A stretch of DNA of 5,306 nucleotides from an uncultured Collinsella sp. (lineage in GTDB: Bacteria > Actinomycetota > Coriobacteriia > Coriobacteriales > Coriobacteriaceae). This document shows positions 5,158-5,306 of the stretch, one piece after another. Position 1 is the first letter of the stretch. The number at the start of each line of letters is the position of its first letter. The stretch is taken from NCBI GenBank assembly GCA_900548255.1, contig URKH01000099.1, positions 1 to 5,306 on the forward strand. Direction: 5' to 3'. The translations under genes were made by a program, and so were the position numbers. Under the pieces are notes generated by a model that did not search any database, was not told the origin of the DNA, and saw nothing but the letters and a program-made list of their open reading frames with translations.

Positions 5158-5180
5158 TCTTCAACCAGAAAACTAATAAA
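5158..5180 (+). repeat. Degenerate ~23-bp repeat, copy E
   Basis: TTCAACCA (5160-5167) followed by CTAATAAA (5173-5180), resembling copy B in its CTAA block. It starts 37 bp after copy C, close to the 36-bp A-B spacing. A still weaker relative may begin at 5178 (AAACCCAACA). Confidence 0.4.
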
Positions 5181-5203
5181 CCCAACAAGTTATTTTCATA
5201 CCC

Positions 5204-5241
5204 GCCAAAATAGTTAATTCAGTCCCATCCCAGGAAAACCC
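5204..5241 (-). repeat. Right outer inverted repeat of the accessory segment
   Basis: Its reverse complement aligns with 1655-1693 (31 of 38 positions plus one gap). It begins GCCAAAATAG and ends GGAAAACCC. With the left copy it encloses about 1.33 kb once the IS and one target copy are removed. Its last bases also form a small stem, AACCC (5237-5241) with GGGTT (5251-5255). Confidence 0.65.
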
Positions 5242-5306
5242 GTAAGATAAGGGTTGATTTTCAATCTCAACGCAACAGCCTGAACGGGCCCCGCGTTTCC
5301 GCAGCT
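5242..5306. other. Right-edge stretch with no identifiable gene
   Basis: Nothing recognisable was found. A minus-strand frame is open from the window edge to a TAA at 5216-5214 (about 30 codons), which could be the tail of a neighbouring gene, but it is too short to judge and its end runs into the outer inverted repeat. Confidence 0.3.

Noticed and set aside
5214..5306. Open minus-strand frame at the right edge (about 30 codons)
   Set aside because: Too short to test and overlaps the outer inverted repeat. A slight likeness of its CAGGCTGTTGCG to the CAAGGCGTTGCG in the thiN tail was noted but could be chance.

Overview
The window looks like a chromosomal stretch of a moderately GC-rich Gram-positive gut bacterium, most likely a coriobacterium of the Collinsella/Olsenella kind. 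This rests on base composition, gene style and the HAD-thiamine pyrophosphokinase pair; I could not run a search, so the taxon is an inference. It holds a housekeeping operon, then a small accessory two-gene module, and an intact insertion sequence that landed just upstream of that module.

Positions 1-313 are non-coding as far as I can see. They hold a structured stretch (stems at 34-93) and a promoter region with four copies of a TGGTAAAA-type half-site, including a perfect 10+10 bp palindrome at 204-229. Next comes a plus-strand operon of two genes: a HAD-superfamily phosphatase (314-1003) and thiamine pyrophosphokinase (1013-1654), separated by 9 bp. The kinase makes thiamine pyrophosphate from thiamine. 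The phosphatase may act on a thiamine-related or other small phosphate ester, but its substrate cannot be read from the sequence.

From 1655 to 5241 lies a segment bounded by an imperfect inverted repeat of about 38 bp (1655-1693 and 5204-5241). Just inside both ends are degenerate ~23-bp repeats (core AATCCAACCA-N6-TTAACAAC). Inside is a minus-strand, ATGA-coupled gene pair: an acidic 90-aa protein (2518-2790) followed by a 232-aa protein (1823-2521) with a HEPN-like R-x4-H motif. The small upstream gene, overlapping HEPN-like gene, repeats on both sides and outer inverted repeats together suggest a mobile toxin-antitoxin-like or defence cassette of about 1.3 kb. I do not recognise it as a described system.

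An IS21-family element (2838-5093, 2256 bp) sits within this segment. It carries istA and istB on the minus strand overlapping as TGATG, 5'-TG...CA-3' ends matching at 28 of 36 positions, four ~20-bp repeats at 22-23 bp spacing at each end, and a 5-bp target duplication ACAAC. It is much richer in G+C than its surroundings. It split one of the cassette's repeats at its edge and separated the two-gene module from its native upstream DNA, while reading toward it. The last 65 bases hold nothing I can identify.
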